A stretch of 64,000 nt of DNA from Pseudolabrys sp. FHR47 (GTDB lineage: Bacteria; Pseudomonadota; Alphaproteobacteria; Rhizobiales; Xanthobacteraceae). A program made the position numbers and the translations under genes. Numbering within the stretch: the stretch's first letter is position 1; every line of letters starts with the position of its first letter. The notes under the pieces were generated by a model. That model was not told the origin of the DNA and did no database searches. It saw nothing but the letters and a program-made list of their open reading frames with translations. This document shows positions 36,544-47,047 of this stretch, in pieces. Location of the stretch: contig NZ_CP039740.1 of NCBI RefSeq assembly GCF_005153485.1, positions 1,305,001 to 1,369,000 on the forward strand. The letters run 5' to 3'.

Positions 36544-37428
36544 TCATGCGCCTTTCGGCGGTGCACCGAGGTGCTCGGTGAAGAAGGCGATGGTGCGGCT
36601 CCAGGCCAGTTCCGCCGCCGCCTTGTCGTAGCGGTTGCCGGTATCGTTGTTGAAGGCGTGGTTGACGTCCGGATAGACGTGAATCGTAAAGCGTTTGCCG
36701 GCGGCCTTCAGCGCCTCCTCATAGGCCGGGATGCCTGCGTTGATACGGCTGTCGAGGCCGGCATAGTGCAGCAGGAGCGCGGCCTGGATTTTCGGCGCGT
36801 CCGCGGCGGGTGCTTGGGAGCCGTAATAGGCAACGCCGGCTTTCAGCTCCGGCGACAGCACGGCGATGCGGTTCACCATCCCACCGCCCCAGCAGAAGCC
36901 GACGGCACCTACGGCACCGGTTGAACCTTCGTGTTTGGCGAGAAACGGCACCGCGGCGGCGATACGCTGCGCCGTCTCCGCGGTGTTGAGCGAGCCGATC
37001 ATCTCGCGGCCCTTGTCCTCGTCGGCCGGCGTGCCGCCGAGCGGTGACAATGCGTCGACGCCGAAGGCGAGAAAGCCGGCCAGCGCCAGCCGGCGCGTCA
37101 CGTCCTCGATATGCGGATTGAGGCCGCGATTTTCGTGGATGACGAGGACCGCCGGCCTTTTCGCGTCGCCCTTAAGGCGCGCCAACGTGCCGGACATCCG
37201 GGTGCCGCTCGCGTCGTAGGACGCCTTCTCGATCGCGAGGCGCGGATCGTCGGCGGCCACGATGGCGGCGCGGGCATAGTCGTTCTGCAACAGCGGGAGC
37301 ATTGCCGTGGCGGCGGCAACCGAGCCCGCGATCGCGGTCAGCCGCTCTATGAAGGTGCGGCGATCGATAAGGCCGTGCGTAAAGCTGTCGTAAAGGTCGA
37401 CGACCTTCTGATCGATGCGCGGTTCCAT
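36544..37428 (-). CDS. Dienelactone hydrolase family protein
   Basis: 294 residues from ATG 37428 (GGGAGA upstream). The alpha/beta-hydrolase has VGFCWGGG with the nucleophilic Cys of DLH enzymes, GVDALSPLGGTPADEDK and VYPDVNHAFNNDT with the catalytic His. The N-terminal ~70 residues (YDSFTHGLIDRRTFIERLTAIAGSVAAATAML) look like a helical leader with a Tat-like or transmembrane hydrophobic stretch, as in many YghX-type members, so it may be exported. Substrate unknown. Confidence 0.88.
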   Translation of the reverse strand: MEPRIDQKVVDLYDSFTHGLIDRRTFIERLTAIAGSVAAATAMLPLLQNDYARAAIVAADDPRLAIEKASYDASGTRMSGTLARLKGDAKRPAVLVIHENRGLNPHIEDVTRRLALAGFLAFGVDALSPLGGTPADEDKGREMIGSLNTAETAQRIAAAVPFLAKHEGSTGAVGAVGFCWGGGMVNRIAVLSPELKAGVAYYGSQAPAADAPKIQAALLLHYAGLDSRINAGIPAYEEALKAAGKRFTIHVYPDVNHAFNNDTGNRYDKAAAELAWSRTIAFFTEHLGAPPKGA

Positions 37429-37651
37429 GAACGTCTCCCGGTTGCGGCTGGGTTTCATATTATGGCGCGCCTGCCGCGCCGGGATGCGCGAAAGCGCCGC
37501 AGCGTCGTCAAATATCCGTCATGCTGTGGGCAGCGGCGCGCGACGGGGCGATGCGCCATCAAGGCGTCTTGACCCTGCCGTGGCGAGGCTTCATGTCACC
37601 GGTATTCCAAAACCCGGCCGCGTCCGCGTCCCGGTCTGTCCGGAGCCGATT

Positions 37652-38101
37652 ATGATGTTCATGCGCCCGTTTGCGCGGCGATCGATGATGGCGGCTGCCT
37701 TGTCTCTGCTGACCTTGGGTCTTGGCGGCGGCGCGGCGCTGGCCCAGCAATTTCCGTTTGACCAGGTGCTGGTGCTCGATGCTCCGCGTATCGGACAGGT
37801 GAAACGCGTGCCAGTGCTCACCATCGGCGCGGACGGCCGCACCACCGTCGATTTGTGGTGCAAGACCGTGCCGGCTTTGTTCGAGGTGAATGGTGCGGAA
37901 ATCAGAGTCCAGACCGCGCCGCTGCCCGAGGCGTTGCCGCTCTATATGAGCACGGGGCAATGCAGCCCGGAGCGCATGCAGGCCGACATCGAGCTGCTCG
38001 ATCAACTGACGCAAGCAAGCGAATGGCAGCGTCAGGGCGACCGCGTAATCCTGAGCGCGCCAGGGGGGACGCCGCTGCGCTTCAGGCTGTCAAGCCACTG
38101 A
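37652..38101 (+). CDS. Secreted META/HslJ-like small protein
   Basis: 149 residues from ATG 37652, GGAG at 7 nt. Signal peptide RRSMMAAALSLLTLGLGGGAALA|QQ. The mature ~118 residues have two cysteines (LWCKTV and GQCSPER) and end GDRVILSAPGGTPLRFRLSSH, a pattern close to META/HslJ domain proteins (C-x-n-C and a final beta strand). This assignment is tentative. A shared terminator separates it from groL, which converges on it. Confidence 0.6.
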   Translation: MMFMRPFARRSMMAAALSLLTLGLGGGAALAQQFPFDQVLVLDAPRIGQVKRVPVLTIGADGRTTVDLWCKTVPALFEVNGAEIRVQTAPLPEALPLYMSTGQCSPERMQADIELLDQLTQASEWQRQGDRVILSAPGGTPLRFRLSSH

Positions 38102-38130
38102 CTCCGTCGTCGTAGCGGCGGCACAAACAA

Positions 38131-38156
38131 AAAGGCCCGGCTTTCGCCGGGCCTTT
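38131..38156. terminator. Bidirectional terminator between the META-like gene and groL
   Basis: AAAGGCCCGGC-TTTC-GCCGGGCCTTT is a perfect 11-bp stem. It has A-rich sequence on the left (T5 on the minus strand) and TTT on the right, so it can serve both convergent genes; it is stronger on the minus strand (groL). Confidence 0.85.
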
Positions 38157-38180
38157 CATATTTGTCGTGAGGCAGGCGCC

Positions 38181-39827
<1,647 letters not shown>

Positions 39828-39857
39828 TTACTCCAATTGATTGGTGCTGGCGGGCGC

Positions 39858-40154
39858 TTAGCCGACGATGCCCATGATGTCGCTCTCCTTCATGATGAGG
39901 AGATCTTCACCGTCGATCTTCACTTCGGTGCCGGACCACTTGCCGAACAGCACGCGGTCGCCGGCCTTGATGTCGAGCGGGATGAGCTTGCCGGTCTCGT
40001 CGCGGCCGCCAGGGCCGACGGCGATCACTTCGCCTTCCGACGGCTTTTCCTGCGCGGTGTCGGGAATGATGATGCCGCCCTTGGTCTTCTCGGAGGCGGT
40101 GATGCGGCGCACGACGACGCGGTCGTGCAGGGGACGAAACTTGGTTTTGGCCAT
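39858..40154 (-). CDS. groS: Co-chaperonin GroES (10 kDa)
   Basis: 98 residues, standard length. [14 protein letters not shown] and [22 protein letters not shown] (mobile loop) are canonical, as is [23 protein letters not shown]. It lies 36 bp upstream of groL and caps the GroEL ring. A CIRCE element lies ~118 bp upstream. Confidence 0.99.
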   Translation of the reverse strand: MAKTKFRPLHDRVVVRRITASEKTKGGIIIPDTAQEKPSEGEVIAVGPGGRDETGKLIPLDIKAGDRVLFGKWSGTEVKIDGEDLLIMKESDIMGIVG

Positions 40155-40467
40155 GGGGACTTTCCTGGGGCTTCTTCGTGGACTGGATCGCGACGGACGA
40201 GACGGGCTGAGCCCGGACTTCTAGCGCCGAAGTTCCGGCGCTATGACGGAAAATGCAGGGATCATAACCCCTTAGCACTCATGGAAAGAGAGTGCCAATT
40301 GCGCCAGCGGAGATATTGCCTTAAGGGTTGGGTGTCAAGCTGCGGTTGTTCCGCGAATGTGGCCGCATTCAGGGCACAAGTCGTGGGTACCGAGCGTTAA
40401 GGCTTTTGCTTGCACCGCCTGACAATGCCCCCCAATGTCGCACGCCTAACTGTTTCCAGGAGTCCCG
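40155..40467. other. Divergent regulatory region of groES and the lipoprotein gene
   Basis: 313 bp without a gene. It contains the CIRCE element at 40272-40298 and the groES leader. The plus-strand lipoprotein gene has its SD (AGGAG) at its 3' end. No other element is recognised. Confidence 0.6.
40272..40298 (-). promoter_or_regulatory. CIRCE element (HrcA operator)
   Basis: TTAGCACTC-N9-GAGTGCCAA on plus; on the transcribed minus strand this is TTGGCACTC-N9-GAGTGCTAA. It matches the CIRCE consensus with one arm mismatch. HrcA binds it to repress groESL until heat shock. Confidence 0.95.
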
Positions 40468-41064
40468 ATGAGCTTTGCTAGCCGCCAAGGTCTGCCCGGC
40501 GCCCGCCTGCGGACCGCTCTGGTTCTCGGTGTCATGGCGCTCGGGATCGCAGGCTGCTCGACGACGCCGTCGGCGCCGCCGGAGCCGCCGCCGCCGCCGG
40601 TCGTGCCGACCTTGCCGCCCGGCTTCCCGCCGCAGGACATCGTCGGAAGCTGGGGCCTTGCCGCCTATCACCGCGAGGAAGATCGCGTGCGCACCGAGGC
40701 AAACGCCGCGGGCCAGTGCAAACAGCCTTATGTCATCACCCTCGGCCCGACCGGCGGCGTCATGATGCATCTGGCCGACCAGTCGACGCCGACCGAGTTG
40801 CGCCTCAAGGGCGCGCCGGGCGGCAAGACCTTTATCGGCCCCGATGGCGATCCGCCGGGTAGCCAGCAGGATCGCGAGGTGGTGCAGTTCGATGGCCGCG
40901 TCCTCATCCTGCGCTGGATGGATCCCGAGGTTCAGGGCCGCTACGGCAACATGATCTATGTGCGGTGTGCGCCGGAAGGCGCCAAAAAGAAGCCGGCCGC
41001 CAAGCCGCGCAAGCCGGCGGCCAAGCCCAAGCCGGCTGCCGCGCCGAAGCCGGCGGCGCGCTAG
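40468..41064 (+). CDS. Outer-membrane or periplasmic lipoprotein with Lys/Pro/Ala-rich tail
   Basis: 198 residues from ATG 40468 (AGGAG at 6 nt). Lipobox LGIAGC gives the lipidated Cys near residue 30, followed by a proline-rich stretch (PPEPPPPPVVP). A compact domain follows with IVGSWGLAAYHREEDR, QCKQPYVITLGPTGG and MIYVRCAPEG. The last ~35 residues are repeated KPAAKP units, likely a flexible peptidoglycan- or membrane-reaching tail. No named family recognised. It diverges from groES. Confidence 0.8.
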   Translation: MSFASRQGLPGARLRTALVLGVMALGIAGCSTTPSAPPEPPPPPVVPTLPPGFPPQDIVGSWGLAAYHREEDRVRTEANAAGQCKQPYVITLGPTGGVMMHLADQSTPTELRLKGAPGGKTFIGPDGDPPGSQQDREVVQFDGRVLILRWMDPEVQGRYGNMIYVRCAPEGAKKKPAAKPRKPAAKPKPAAAPKPAAR

Positions 41065-41091
41065 TTAGTCAATCGCGCATATACTATCGTC

Positions 41092-41178
41092 GTCATGGCC
41101 GGGCTTGTCCCGGCCATCTCGCTTAGGAGGGCATGGTGCCCCACTTGTCGGGATGCCCGGGACAAGCCCGGGCATGAC
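41092..41178. repeat. Dispersed rhizobial palindromic repeat
   Basis: Arms 41092-41118 and 41152-41178 are 27-bp inverted repeats with 25 of 27 matching; the two differences keep each arm self-complementary (TGGCCGGG-CTTG-TCCCGGCCA and TGCCCGGG-ACAA-GCCCGGGCA). Read as protein it gives MAGLVPAIS and DKPGHD, strings I know as translated repeats in many Bradyrhizobium annotations. It directly precedes the MFS gene. Confidence 0.85.
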
Positions 41179-41199
41179 AGTATCTGGTACTGCGCGCTC

Positions 41200-42399
41200 A
41201 TGACATTCTCCCACAACTTCCTCACCGGCCCCTGGCGCGCGGTGCCGGTGCTCGGCGTCACGCAAATCCTGGCGTGGGGCGGCATCTACTACACGCCGGT
41301 TCTGATCGTGCCGATGATCGCGCGCGAGCACGGCTGGTCGATGTCGTTCGCCATGGGCGGCTTTTCCTTCGCGTTGCTCGCCGCCGGATTGTCGGCGCCT
41401 TACATCGGCCGCGCCATTGATCGCTTTGGCGGCCATGTAGTGATGACGGCCGGCTCGCTTACTGGCGCGCTCGGCCTTGTTCTGATCACGATCGCCGAAC
41501 ATCGCGTCGCCTATGTCGCGGTGTGGATCCTGCTCGGCGTGGCATTGTCGGCGAGTCTCTACGACGCGGCCTTCTCCTCGCTCGGCCGCATCTTCGGCGC
41601 CGCGGCGCGCCGGCCAATCACGGCGCTCACTCTCGCTGGCGGTTTCGCCTCGACGGTCGGCTGGCCGGCAACGCATTATCTCACCGAGCTGGTCGGCTGG
41701 CGCGGCACCTATGTCATCTATGCCGCGCTGCTTGTCGTCATCGCCGCGCCGCTGCATGCGTTCCTCTTGCCGCGCCACCGGTTCGCAGTCGAGGCGCCGC
41801 CATCCGACGGCATCAAGGCGCCCGATAAAGTTCTGCCGGCGCGCGGCTGGCCGTTCATGCTCGTCGCCGGCGGCTTTGCGGTTTATGCCTTCGTGCCGTC
41901 GGGGCTCGCTGCGCACCTCCTGGCGATCTTCGCGCGCTCCGGTATCGACAGCGACACCGTGGTGTGGATCGGCGCGCTGTTCGGTCCCGCCCAGGTCGGC
42001 GCGCGCGTCATCGAATTCGCCTTCGGGCGCAACCTGCACCCGCTTTGGATCGCGCGCATTGCGCTGACGACCCTGTTCGCCGGCTTCGTCATGATTGCGG
42101 TCTTCGGCTTTTCGGCCCCGGCTGCGGCGGCCTTCGCCATCATCTTCGGCGGCTCGAACGGCCTCATCACCATCGCGCGGGGTGCGGTGCCGCTGGCGCT
42201 GTTCGGCGCCTCCGGTTACGGCCGGCTGATGGGCCGGCTCGCCTTTCCGTTCCTGCTGGTGCAGTCGGCAGCGCCGCTCGTCATGGCCGTGGTAATCGAT
42301 GGCGCGTCGGACAAGGCGGCCCTTACTTTGGCCTGCGCCTTCGGCACGGCGGCGCTCGTCTGCTTTTATGTGATCAGGCGGCCGGACCGGACGGCGTAG
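41200..42399 (+). CDS. Major facilitator superfamily transporter
   Basis: 399 residues from ATG 41200; the longer frame from 41095 is just the translated repeat. About 12 hydrophobic helices with VLGVTQILAWGGIYYTPVLIVPMIA in helix 1, RAIDRFGGHVVMTAG (the MFS loop 2-3 motif) and a repeat of it after helix 6. It looks like the aromatic-acid or oxalate-like MFS branch by its first helices, but the substrate cannot be assigned. It stands alone next to cheZ, which is convergent with a 3-bp gap. Confidence 0.9.
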   Translation: MTFSHNFLTGPWRAVPVLGVTQILAWGGIYYTPVLIVPMIAREHGWSMSFAMGGFSFALLAAGLSAPYIGRAIDRFGGHVVMTAGSLTGALGLVLITIAEHRVAYVAVWILLGVALSASLYDAAFSSLGRIFGAAARRPITALTLAGGFASTVGWPATHYLTELVGWRGTYVIYAALLVVIAAPLHAFLLPRHRFAVEAPPSDGIKAPDKVLPARGWPFMLVAGGFAVYAFVPSGLAAHLLAIFARSGIDSDTVVWIGALFGPAQVGARVIEFAFGRNLHPLWIARIALTTLFAGFVMIAVFGFSAPAAAAFAIIFGGSNGLITIARGAVPLALFGASGYGRLMGRLAFPFLLVQSAAPLVMAVVIDGASDKAALTLACAFGTAALVCFYVIRRPDRTA

Positions 42400-42402
42400 C
42401 CG

Positions 42403-43008
42403 TCAGGCGAACATCCGGTCGATATCGCTCTGGGTGGCGTGGCCGGCATCGCCGGATAGTTTGGGACCGTTGAGAAGGTTGCTGCTCTTCGTCGGCGCAT
42501 CCTGCGGCTCGGCGGCGGCATGGACACTGTCGCATCGCGCAAGGATGACCTCGAGCTGGCTTTCCACCGAGGCCAGCATACCAATCACCTTGCCAATGTG
42601 CTGGCCGGCGATGTCCTGGAAATTGCAGGCTTCGTAGATTTTGACGATCTGCTCCTGAATGTCCTGGGCGAGGCCGCGCTTGAAGTCGTCCGTGAGGCTG
42701 GCGGCGAGGGTGCGGGCGCTGTCGTCGGCGGCTTCGGCGGTGCCGAGAATGGTGTCGGTGGCACCGCGCATCGCCGCGACCGCCGCGCTCAGTTCGTCAC
42801 CGGCACGGACCAGACGGCGTTCCTTCTCATCGCCGATCAGCGCGGAAAGCTCTCGTTTGTTGCGCGCGATCGAGTCCTGGATGACGGCAAGTTCGGCCTT
42901 GAGCCCGATCAGCGTTTCGACATTGTCGCTCGCCGACGATGTTGTCGCATGAGACGACGGATTGCGCATGGCAAGGCCGGCGCCCGGCTGCCGCCGCGGC
43001 GCGAGCAT
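42403..43008 (-). CDS. cheZ: Chemotaxis protein phosphatase CheZ
   Basis: 201 residues from ATG 43008 (AGGA 8 nt upstream; ATG 42969 and a TTG at 43116 are alternatives). CheZ dephosphorylates CheY-P to reset flagellar switching. The active-site region is present: ACNFQDIAGQHIGKV includes the essential Gln of the (F)QD(L/I)xGQ motif. The C-terminal QSDIDRMFA is the CheY-binding peptide. The middle is a long helical hairpin. No other che gene is in the window, though a TipF-like protein lies at the right end. Confidence 0.9.
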   Translation of the reverse strand: MLAPRRQPGAGLAMRNPSSHATTSSASDNVETLIGLKAELAVIQDSIARNKRELSALIGDEKERRLVRAGDELSAAVAAMRGATDTILGTAEAADDSARTLAASLTDDFKRGLAQDIQEQIVKIYEACNFQDIAGQHIGKVIGMLASVESQLEVILARCDSVHAAAEPQDAPTKSSNLLNGPKLSGDAGHATQSDIDRMFA

Positions 43009-43291
43009 CGCCTCGATCCTGAACGCCTTGCGTTGCACTTTTTTCGCCCCGTCTGCCGTGTTCAGGTCTACCGCATGGTGAATTAACGCCGCGTTGCAAC
43101 GCGACAATAAGATCAAACCGGAGCGGAGTTCAGAAACCAGCGGTTAACCAAGGCCGTCCGCATTTTACTCAAAATAAACGCTGGCGCGACGAAGTCCGCT
43201 CGCGACCGCGCGGCGCATGGTCCGATTTACCAATCAATGCTTGATTGGGAGTGTGAGCGGACGACGCTTGTCTTGTTGTGTGAGTTGCGTG

Positions 43292-44146
43292 ATGCGTCAG
43301 CGTTCAATCATCTTCGTCGTGGCAGTGCTGGTCTGTGCCGGACCGGCGCATGCGCAATACTACGCGCAGCCGCAGCAGTATTATTACGCGCCGCCGGCGC
43401 AGGGCCGCGCCGCGCCGCGTGCGCAGATGCAGGCCGCGACGCCGCCGATGGTGGTGGTGGCGCAGCCGCAGCGCATGGAGCGCGATCTCGGCGGCGGCTT
43501 CATCGAGGCGATCTTCGGTGGCGGTGGCGGCAGCGACCGCATGCGCGGCTACGCACCATTGCCGCATGAGCAGCAGCGATATCAGCAGCAATACGCGGCG
43601 CCGCCGCAGGGTTATTACGGCCCACCGGGGCCGGCTCAGCAGGTCTACGCCAGCACCGGGCCGATCGTCGGTGAGCCGCTGCCGCCGCGCGACTATCCGA
43701 TCAATCCGATCTACGAGAAGCAGGAAGTCGTCTACACCGGCAGCGAAGAGCCGGGCACGATCGTCATCGATACGCCGAACAAGTTTCTCTATCTGGTGCA
43801 GCCGGGCGGCCGCGCGCTGCGCTACGGCATCGGCGTCGGCCGGCCGGGCTTCACCTGGGCCGGTACGCATCTCGTTTCGGCGAAGAAGGAATGGCCGGAC
43901 TGGACGCCGCCGAAGGAAATGCTGGAGCGTCAGCCCTATCTGCCGCGCCACATGGAGGGCGGGCCGAACAATCCGTTAGGCGCACGCGCGCTTTATCTGG
44001 GCTCGACATTGTATCGCATCCACGGCTCGAACGAACCGTGGACCATCGGGCAGAACGTGTCGTCGGGCTGCATCCGCATGCGCAACGCCGACGTCGAGGA
44101 CCTTTATGAGCGCGTCAAGGTCGGCGCCAAGGTCAAGGTGATGTGA
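43292..44146 (+). CDS. L,D-transpeptidase (YkuD domain), secreted
   Basis: 284 residues from ATG 43292. Signal peptide SIIFVVAVLVCAGPAHA|Q, then a Tyr/Gln/Pro-rich linker of ~110 residues (QQYYYAPPAQ and similar). The YkuD domain starts near GTIVIDTPNKFLYLVQ and carries the active site HGSNEPWTIGQNVSSGCIRM with nucleophile Cys260. It makes 3-3 cross-links in peptidoglycan or attaches proteins to it. Divergent from cheZ, with ~280 bp between. The stop is followed by AT-rich sequence without a clean terminator. Confidence 0.93.
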   Translation: MRQRSIIFVVAVLVCAGPAHAQYYAQPQQYYYAPPAQGRAAPRAQMQAATPPMVVVAQPQRMERDLGGGFIEAIFGGGGGSDRMRGYAPLPHEQQRYQQQYAAPPQGYYGPPGPAQQVYASTGPIVGEPLPPRDYPINPIYEKQEVVYTGSEEPGTIVIDTPNKFLYLVQPGGRALRYGIGVGRPGFTWAGTHLVSAKKEWPDWTPPKEMLERQPYLPRHMEGGPNNPLGARALYLGSTLYRIHGSNEPWTIGQNVSSGCIRMRNADVEDLYERVKVGAKVKVM

Positions 44147-44212
44147 GCTGCGTTTTTCCGTTCGACGCGTTTTCTTAACGCGAACCGGCATCCACTTCGC
44201 TTGAAAACGCTT

Positions 44213-44935
44213 TCAAACGTCACCGTCGAAATCGCCGCCCATGTCATCGCCGAAATCTCCATTGTCGGCGGTGTCGTATTGATCGGCGTCGTCGAACAAG
44301 CCGGCACGCCGGTCGCTGCCGACATCGTTGACTCCGGCCTCGCGCGATAGGTCGCTGCCGGCGGCATTGTCGTTACCGCCCCACGGGCTGCCTGAGCCGT
44401 GATCGCGCGGCACGTCGGCCATCGTACTGGCGCTGGCGCTGCCGCTGTGATGGCCGCCGAACAGGCCGCCCAGCGCGTTGAACAGCAGCGAGCCGCCGAT
44501 GACGCCGGCGGCGGTTGCCGCCGCAGTGCCGAGGAAGGACGGGCCGCCGGCTTGGCCTTGCGGCTGCGCGTTGAACGGCGAGGTCGGCTGCTGCACTTGC
44601 GACAAAGCGCCACCGGTGTTCCAACGTGAATCCGGGGTGCCGGCGCGCACGCTTGGCACTGAGCCGCGGCCGCTCATCGCGTTGCGCATGGAATCGAGGA
44701 AGCCTCCGCCGGCGGGCGCCTCGCCTTCACCGCTCAGTTCGCGGATGCGCGCTTCGGCCTGCTTCAAAGCCTCGTCCTGCACCAGCACGGTTTGCACCAG
44801 CGCGTACACGGCGTGCGGCGCGCGTTGCGACGCTTCGGCGATGGCGCGCTCGGCTCCGGCATCGCGCGGCGTCGCCTCGACCTTGGCGAGCTTGTCGAAC
44901 AGGTCGTCGATCAACTGGCGTTCCTGCGGCGTCAT
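44213..44935 (-). CDS. DUF2076 domain protein
   Basis: 240 residues from ATG 44935; GGGAGG lies 6 nt upstream, which rules out the ATG at 44941 directly beside it. MTPQERQLIDDLFDKLAKVEATPRD, PHAVYALVQTVLVQDEALKQAEARI and SFLGTAAATAAGVIGGSLLFNALGGLF (split across the middle) are the DUF2076 pattern. The last ~70 residues are acidic and Gly/Asp-rich with no hydrophobic segment. Function unknown; the Gly/Ala-rich hydrophobic stretch may be membrane-inserting. Confidence 0.88.
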   Translation of the reverse strand: MTPQERQLIDDLFDKLAKVEATPRDAGAERAIAEASQRAPHAVYALVQTVLVQDEALKQAEARIRELSGEGEAPAGGGFLDSMRNAMSGRGSVPSVRAGTPDSRWNTGGALSQVQQPTSPFNAQPQGQAGGPSFLGTAAATAAGVIGGSLLFNALGGLFGGHHSGSASASTMADVPRDHGSGSPWGGNDNAAGSDLSREAGVNDVGSDRRAGLFDDADQYDTADNGDFGDDMGGDFDGDV

Positions 44936-44989
44936 GGACATCCTCCCAAAGCGTGCAAGCTCCCAAAACCTGCCACACGCCACCAGAAT

Positions 44990-45868
44990 CTAGGAAGCGC
45001 TGCCGCCAGTACCAGAGGGCTGCGCCTGCGTGGCACTCGCCAGTTCGACATGATGCGCGGCGAGCACGGCCGGGAAAGCATCCGAATTGAAAAAGGCGAA
45101 TTCGTGCTCGCGCAAGGTCGTCAGGCTGTCGAGCGAGCGTAGCTCGGCATCGACGAAGCCCGGATGACACATGATCAGGCCACCATCGGGCAGGCCCTTG
45201 AGGAAGCGCGGGAATATCTTGCGGAAATCGGCCTTCGGTTTGAACGAATAGGCCCCGGCGAAGGCCGGGTTGGTGGCAACGCCGAGGCGACCGGCTTTGG
45301 TGCGGAAACCGAGATTGAGGATGTCGATCACCAGCGCCTTGGGCTCGTGCAGCGGGCGGGCGTTGCGCGGCCGGCCGCACTGGCGCACCCAGGCGCCAGG
45401 TACGGCTTCGGCGGTTACTTTCAGGAACGCATCGCGCACCTGCGGCAGCAACTGCACATGCTGGTGGCCGTCCAGATAATCGGGCAGGCGGCCGAACAAG
45501 CCGACAAAGGCCTCGACCTGGGTCGCGATCTCGATGGTCAGCATCTCGACATTGAGCCGCCGCATCATGGCGAGCCGCATGAGTTCGGTTTGCGGCAGGA
45601 ACGCACCGTCGCGCAGCGGCGCAAAGCCGGCGCTCAGCGGCCTGAACGGCGCGGTGAGCGTAACGTGGAGACCGATTGCCGCCTGTCCGTCGACGTTGGC
45701 GTCAACCAGTGCGTCGGCATCGGCGCGGTCGAGATGCGTTGCCGCCGTCATTACCGAGGTGGCGTTGAGCCGCCGCCGTGCGATCAACTGGCGGATGGCG
45801 TCATTGACGCCGGGCGCCATGCCGTAATCGTCGGCGCACAGCCAGATGCGGCGGGTCCTCACAGGCAC
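44990..45868 (-). CDS. ChbG/HpnK family deacetylase (polysaccharide/hopanoid type)
   Basis: 292 residues from GTG 45868; CGGAG is 5 nt upstream, inside the end of the preceding GT2 gene. The carbohydrate deacetylase features are RIWLCADDYGMAPGVNDAI (metal-binding Asp pair), GLHVTLTAPFRPLS, DGHQHVQLLPQV (metal-binding His) and LIMCHPGF. HpnK removes acetyl from hopanoid-linked sugars and ChbG from chitobiose. Being 2 bp behind a GT2 gene points to deacetylation of a lipid-linked sugar. A longer open frame reaching 46414 overlaps GT2 and is not coding. Confidence 0.87.
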   Translation of the reverse strand: MPVRTRRIWLCADDYGMAPGVNDAIRQLIARRRLNATSVMTAATHLDRADADALVDANVDGQAAIGLHVTLTAPFRPLSAGFAPLRDGAFLPQTELMRLAMMRRLNVEMLTIEIATQVEAFVGLFGRLPDYLDGHQHVQLLPQVRDAFLKVTAEAVPGAWVRQCGRPRNARPLHEPKALVIDILNLGFRTKAGRLGVATNPAFAGAYSFKPKADFRKIFPRFLKGLPDGGLIMCHPGFVDAELRSLDSLTTLREHEFAFFNSDAFPAVLAAHHVELASATQAQPSGTGGSAS

Positions 45869-45870
45869 GT

Positions 45871-46926
45871 CTACTCCGCATCCGCGGTAGCGGGGCGTGG
45901 CACGTTTTCCCTGGTCTCTTTCAGGCTGTGTTCGGCAACGACATAGACCGGCCGGCCTTTGACCTCGGAGAGCAGCTTGCCGATGTATTCGCCGAGCACG
46001 CCGATCATTAGCAGTTGTACGGCGCCGATGAACATGATGCTGACCACCAGCGACGGATAGCCTGGCACGTCCTTGCCGAACAACAAGGTCTCGAGCAGGA
46101 TCCAGAGGCCGAATAATAGCGCGGATGCCGCGAGCAAAACGCCAAGCAGGCTGGCGACGCGCAGCGGCGCAACCGAGAACGACGTCAGTCCTTCGATCGA
46201 AAGCCCGATCAGCGACCAGACGTTCCAGCTCGTCACGCCGTGCTCGCGCTCGGCCGGCTCGTAATCGACGCGCACCTGACGGAAGCCGATCCAGGTCGAC
46301 AGGCCCTTGAAGAAGCGATTGCGCTCGGGAAGCTGGCGCAGCGCGTCGGCCGCGCGCGGTGACAAGAGGCGGAAGTCGCCGGCGTCTTCCGGAATTTTCA
46401 GGCGCGCGCGCCAATTGAGCAGCCAGTAAAATCCGGCGACGCCCTGACGGCGCAGGAACGGCTCGTTCTCGCGATGCGCCTTGGCGGTATAGACGACGTC
46501 GTAACCGTCATCGAGCCAGCGCGACACCAAGGTGCCGATCAGGCTCGGCGGATGCTGGCCATCGCCATCCATGAACAGCACGGCGCCGTGCCGGCAATGG
46601 TCGAGGCCGGCGAGGAGGGCGGCTTCCTTGCCGAAATTGCGCGACAGCGCGATCGCCTGGACGTCGAGCGACAGAGCGGACAGTGCCAGCGCCACGCGGA
46701 AGGAATCGTCACGGCTGCCGTCGTCGACATAGACCACCTCGACGGCGAGTCCGTATTTGCTGGTCAGCGAGCGCGCGACTTCGGCAATCCGCTCGTGCAG
46801 GGCCGGCAGGCCCTTGGCCTCGTTGTAGACCGGGACGACGATCGACAGGCCCGCCGGCGCGCTGTGCGCGAGGGCCTTGTCGGTCCGACTGGCAGGTTTC
46901 CGGGGTTTTGCCGGCGATTTAGGCAC
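45871..46926 (-). CDS. Family 2 glycosyltransferase with C-terminal membrane helices (GtrB/ArnC type)
   Basis: 351 residues from GTG 46926, GGAGG at 5 nt. The GT-A catalytic domain has LSIVVPVYNEAKGLPALHERI, YVDDGSRDDS and MDGDGQHPP (DxD). PEDAGDFRLLSPRAADALRQLPERNRF is typical of polyprenyl-phosphate glycosyltransferases. Two C-terminal transmembrane helices (~240-265 and ~278-302, ASLLGVLLAASALLFGLWI) anchor it. It likely moves a sugar from a nucleotide donor to undecaprenyl phosphate. It pairs with the downstream deacetylase and the divergent GtrA. Confidence 0.92.
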   Translation of the reverse strand: MPKSPAKPRKPASRTDKALAHSAPAGLSIVVPVYNEAKGLPALHERIAEVARSLTSKYGLAVEVVYVDDGSRDDSFRVALALSALSLDVQAIALSRNFGKEAALLAGLDHCRHGAVLFMDGDGQHPPSLIGTLVSRWLDDGYDVVYTAKAHRENEPFLRRQGVAGFYWLLNWRARLKIPEDAGDFRLLSPRAADALRQLPERNRFFKGLSTWIGFRQVRVDYEPAEREHGVTSWNVWSLIGLSIEGLTSFSVAPLRVASLLGVLLAASALLFGLWILLETLLFGKDVPGYPSLVVSIMFIGAVQLLMIGVLGEYIGKLLSEVKGRPVYVVAEHSLKETRENVPRPATADAE

Positions 46927-47047
46927 GTAATCCTCCGTTTAGGCGCCGATCTATAGCGCATGGCCGCGGCCTTGTCGCCATGCCGGTCGGCCCCTGCGCA
47001 TCCGGGGAACCTCCTTTTCGGACAAGACCTTGGCGAACGGGGATGAT

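Noticed and set aside
41095..41199. N-terminal extension of the MFS transporter
   Set aside because: It is a translation of a dispersed palindromic repeat.
44990..46414. Long minus-strand frame giving a 474-residue deacetylase
   Set aside because: Its first half overlaps the GT2 gene out of frame and reads as Arg-rich nonsense. The GTG at 45868 with CGGAG gives a family-length protein.
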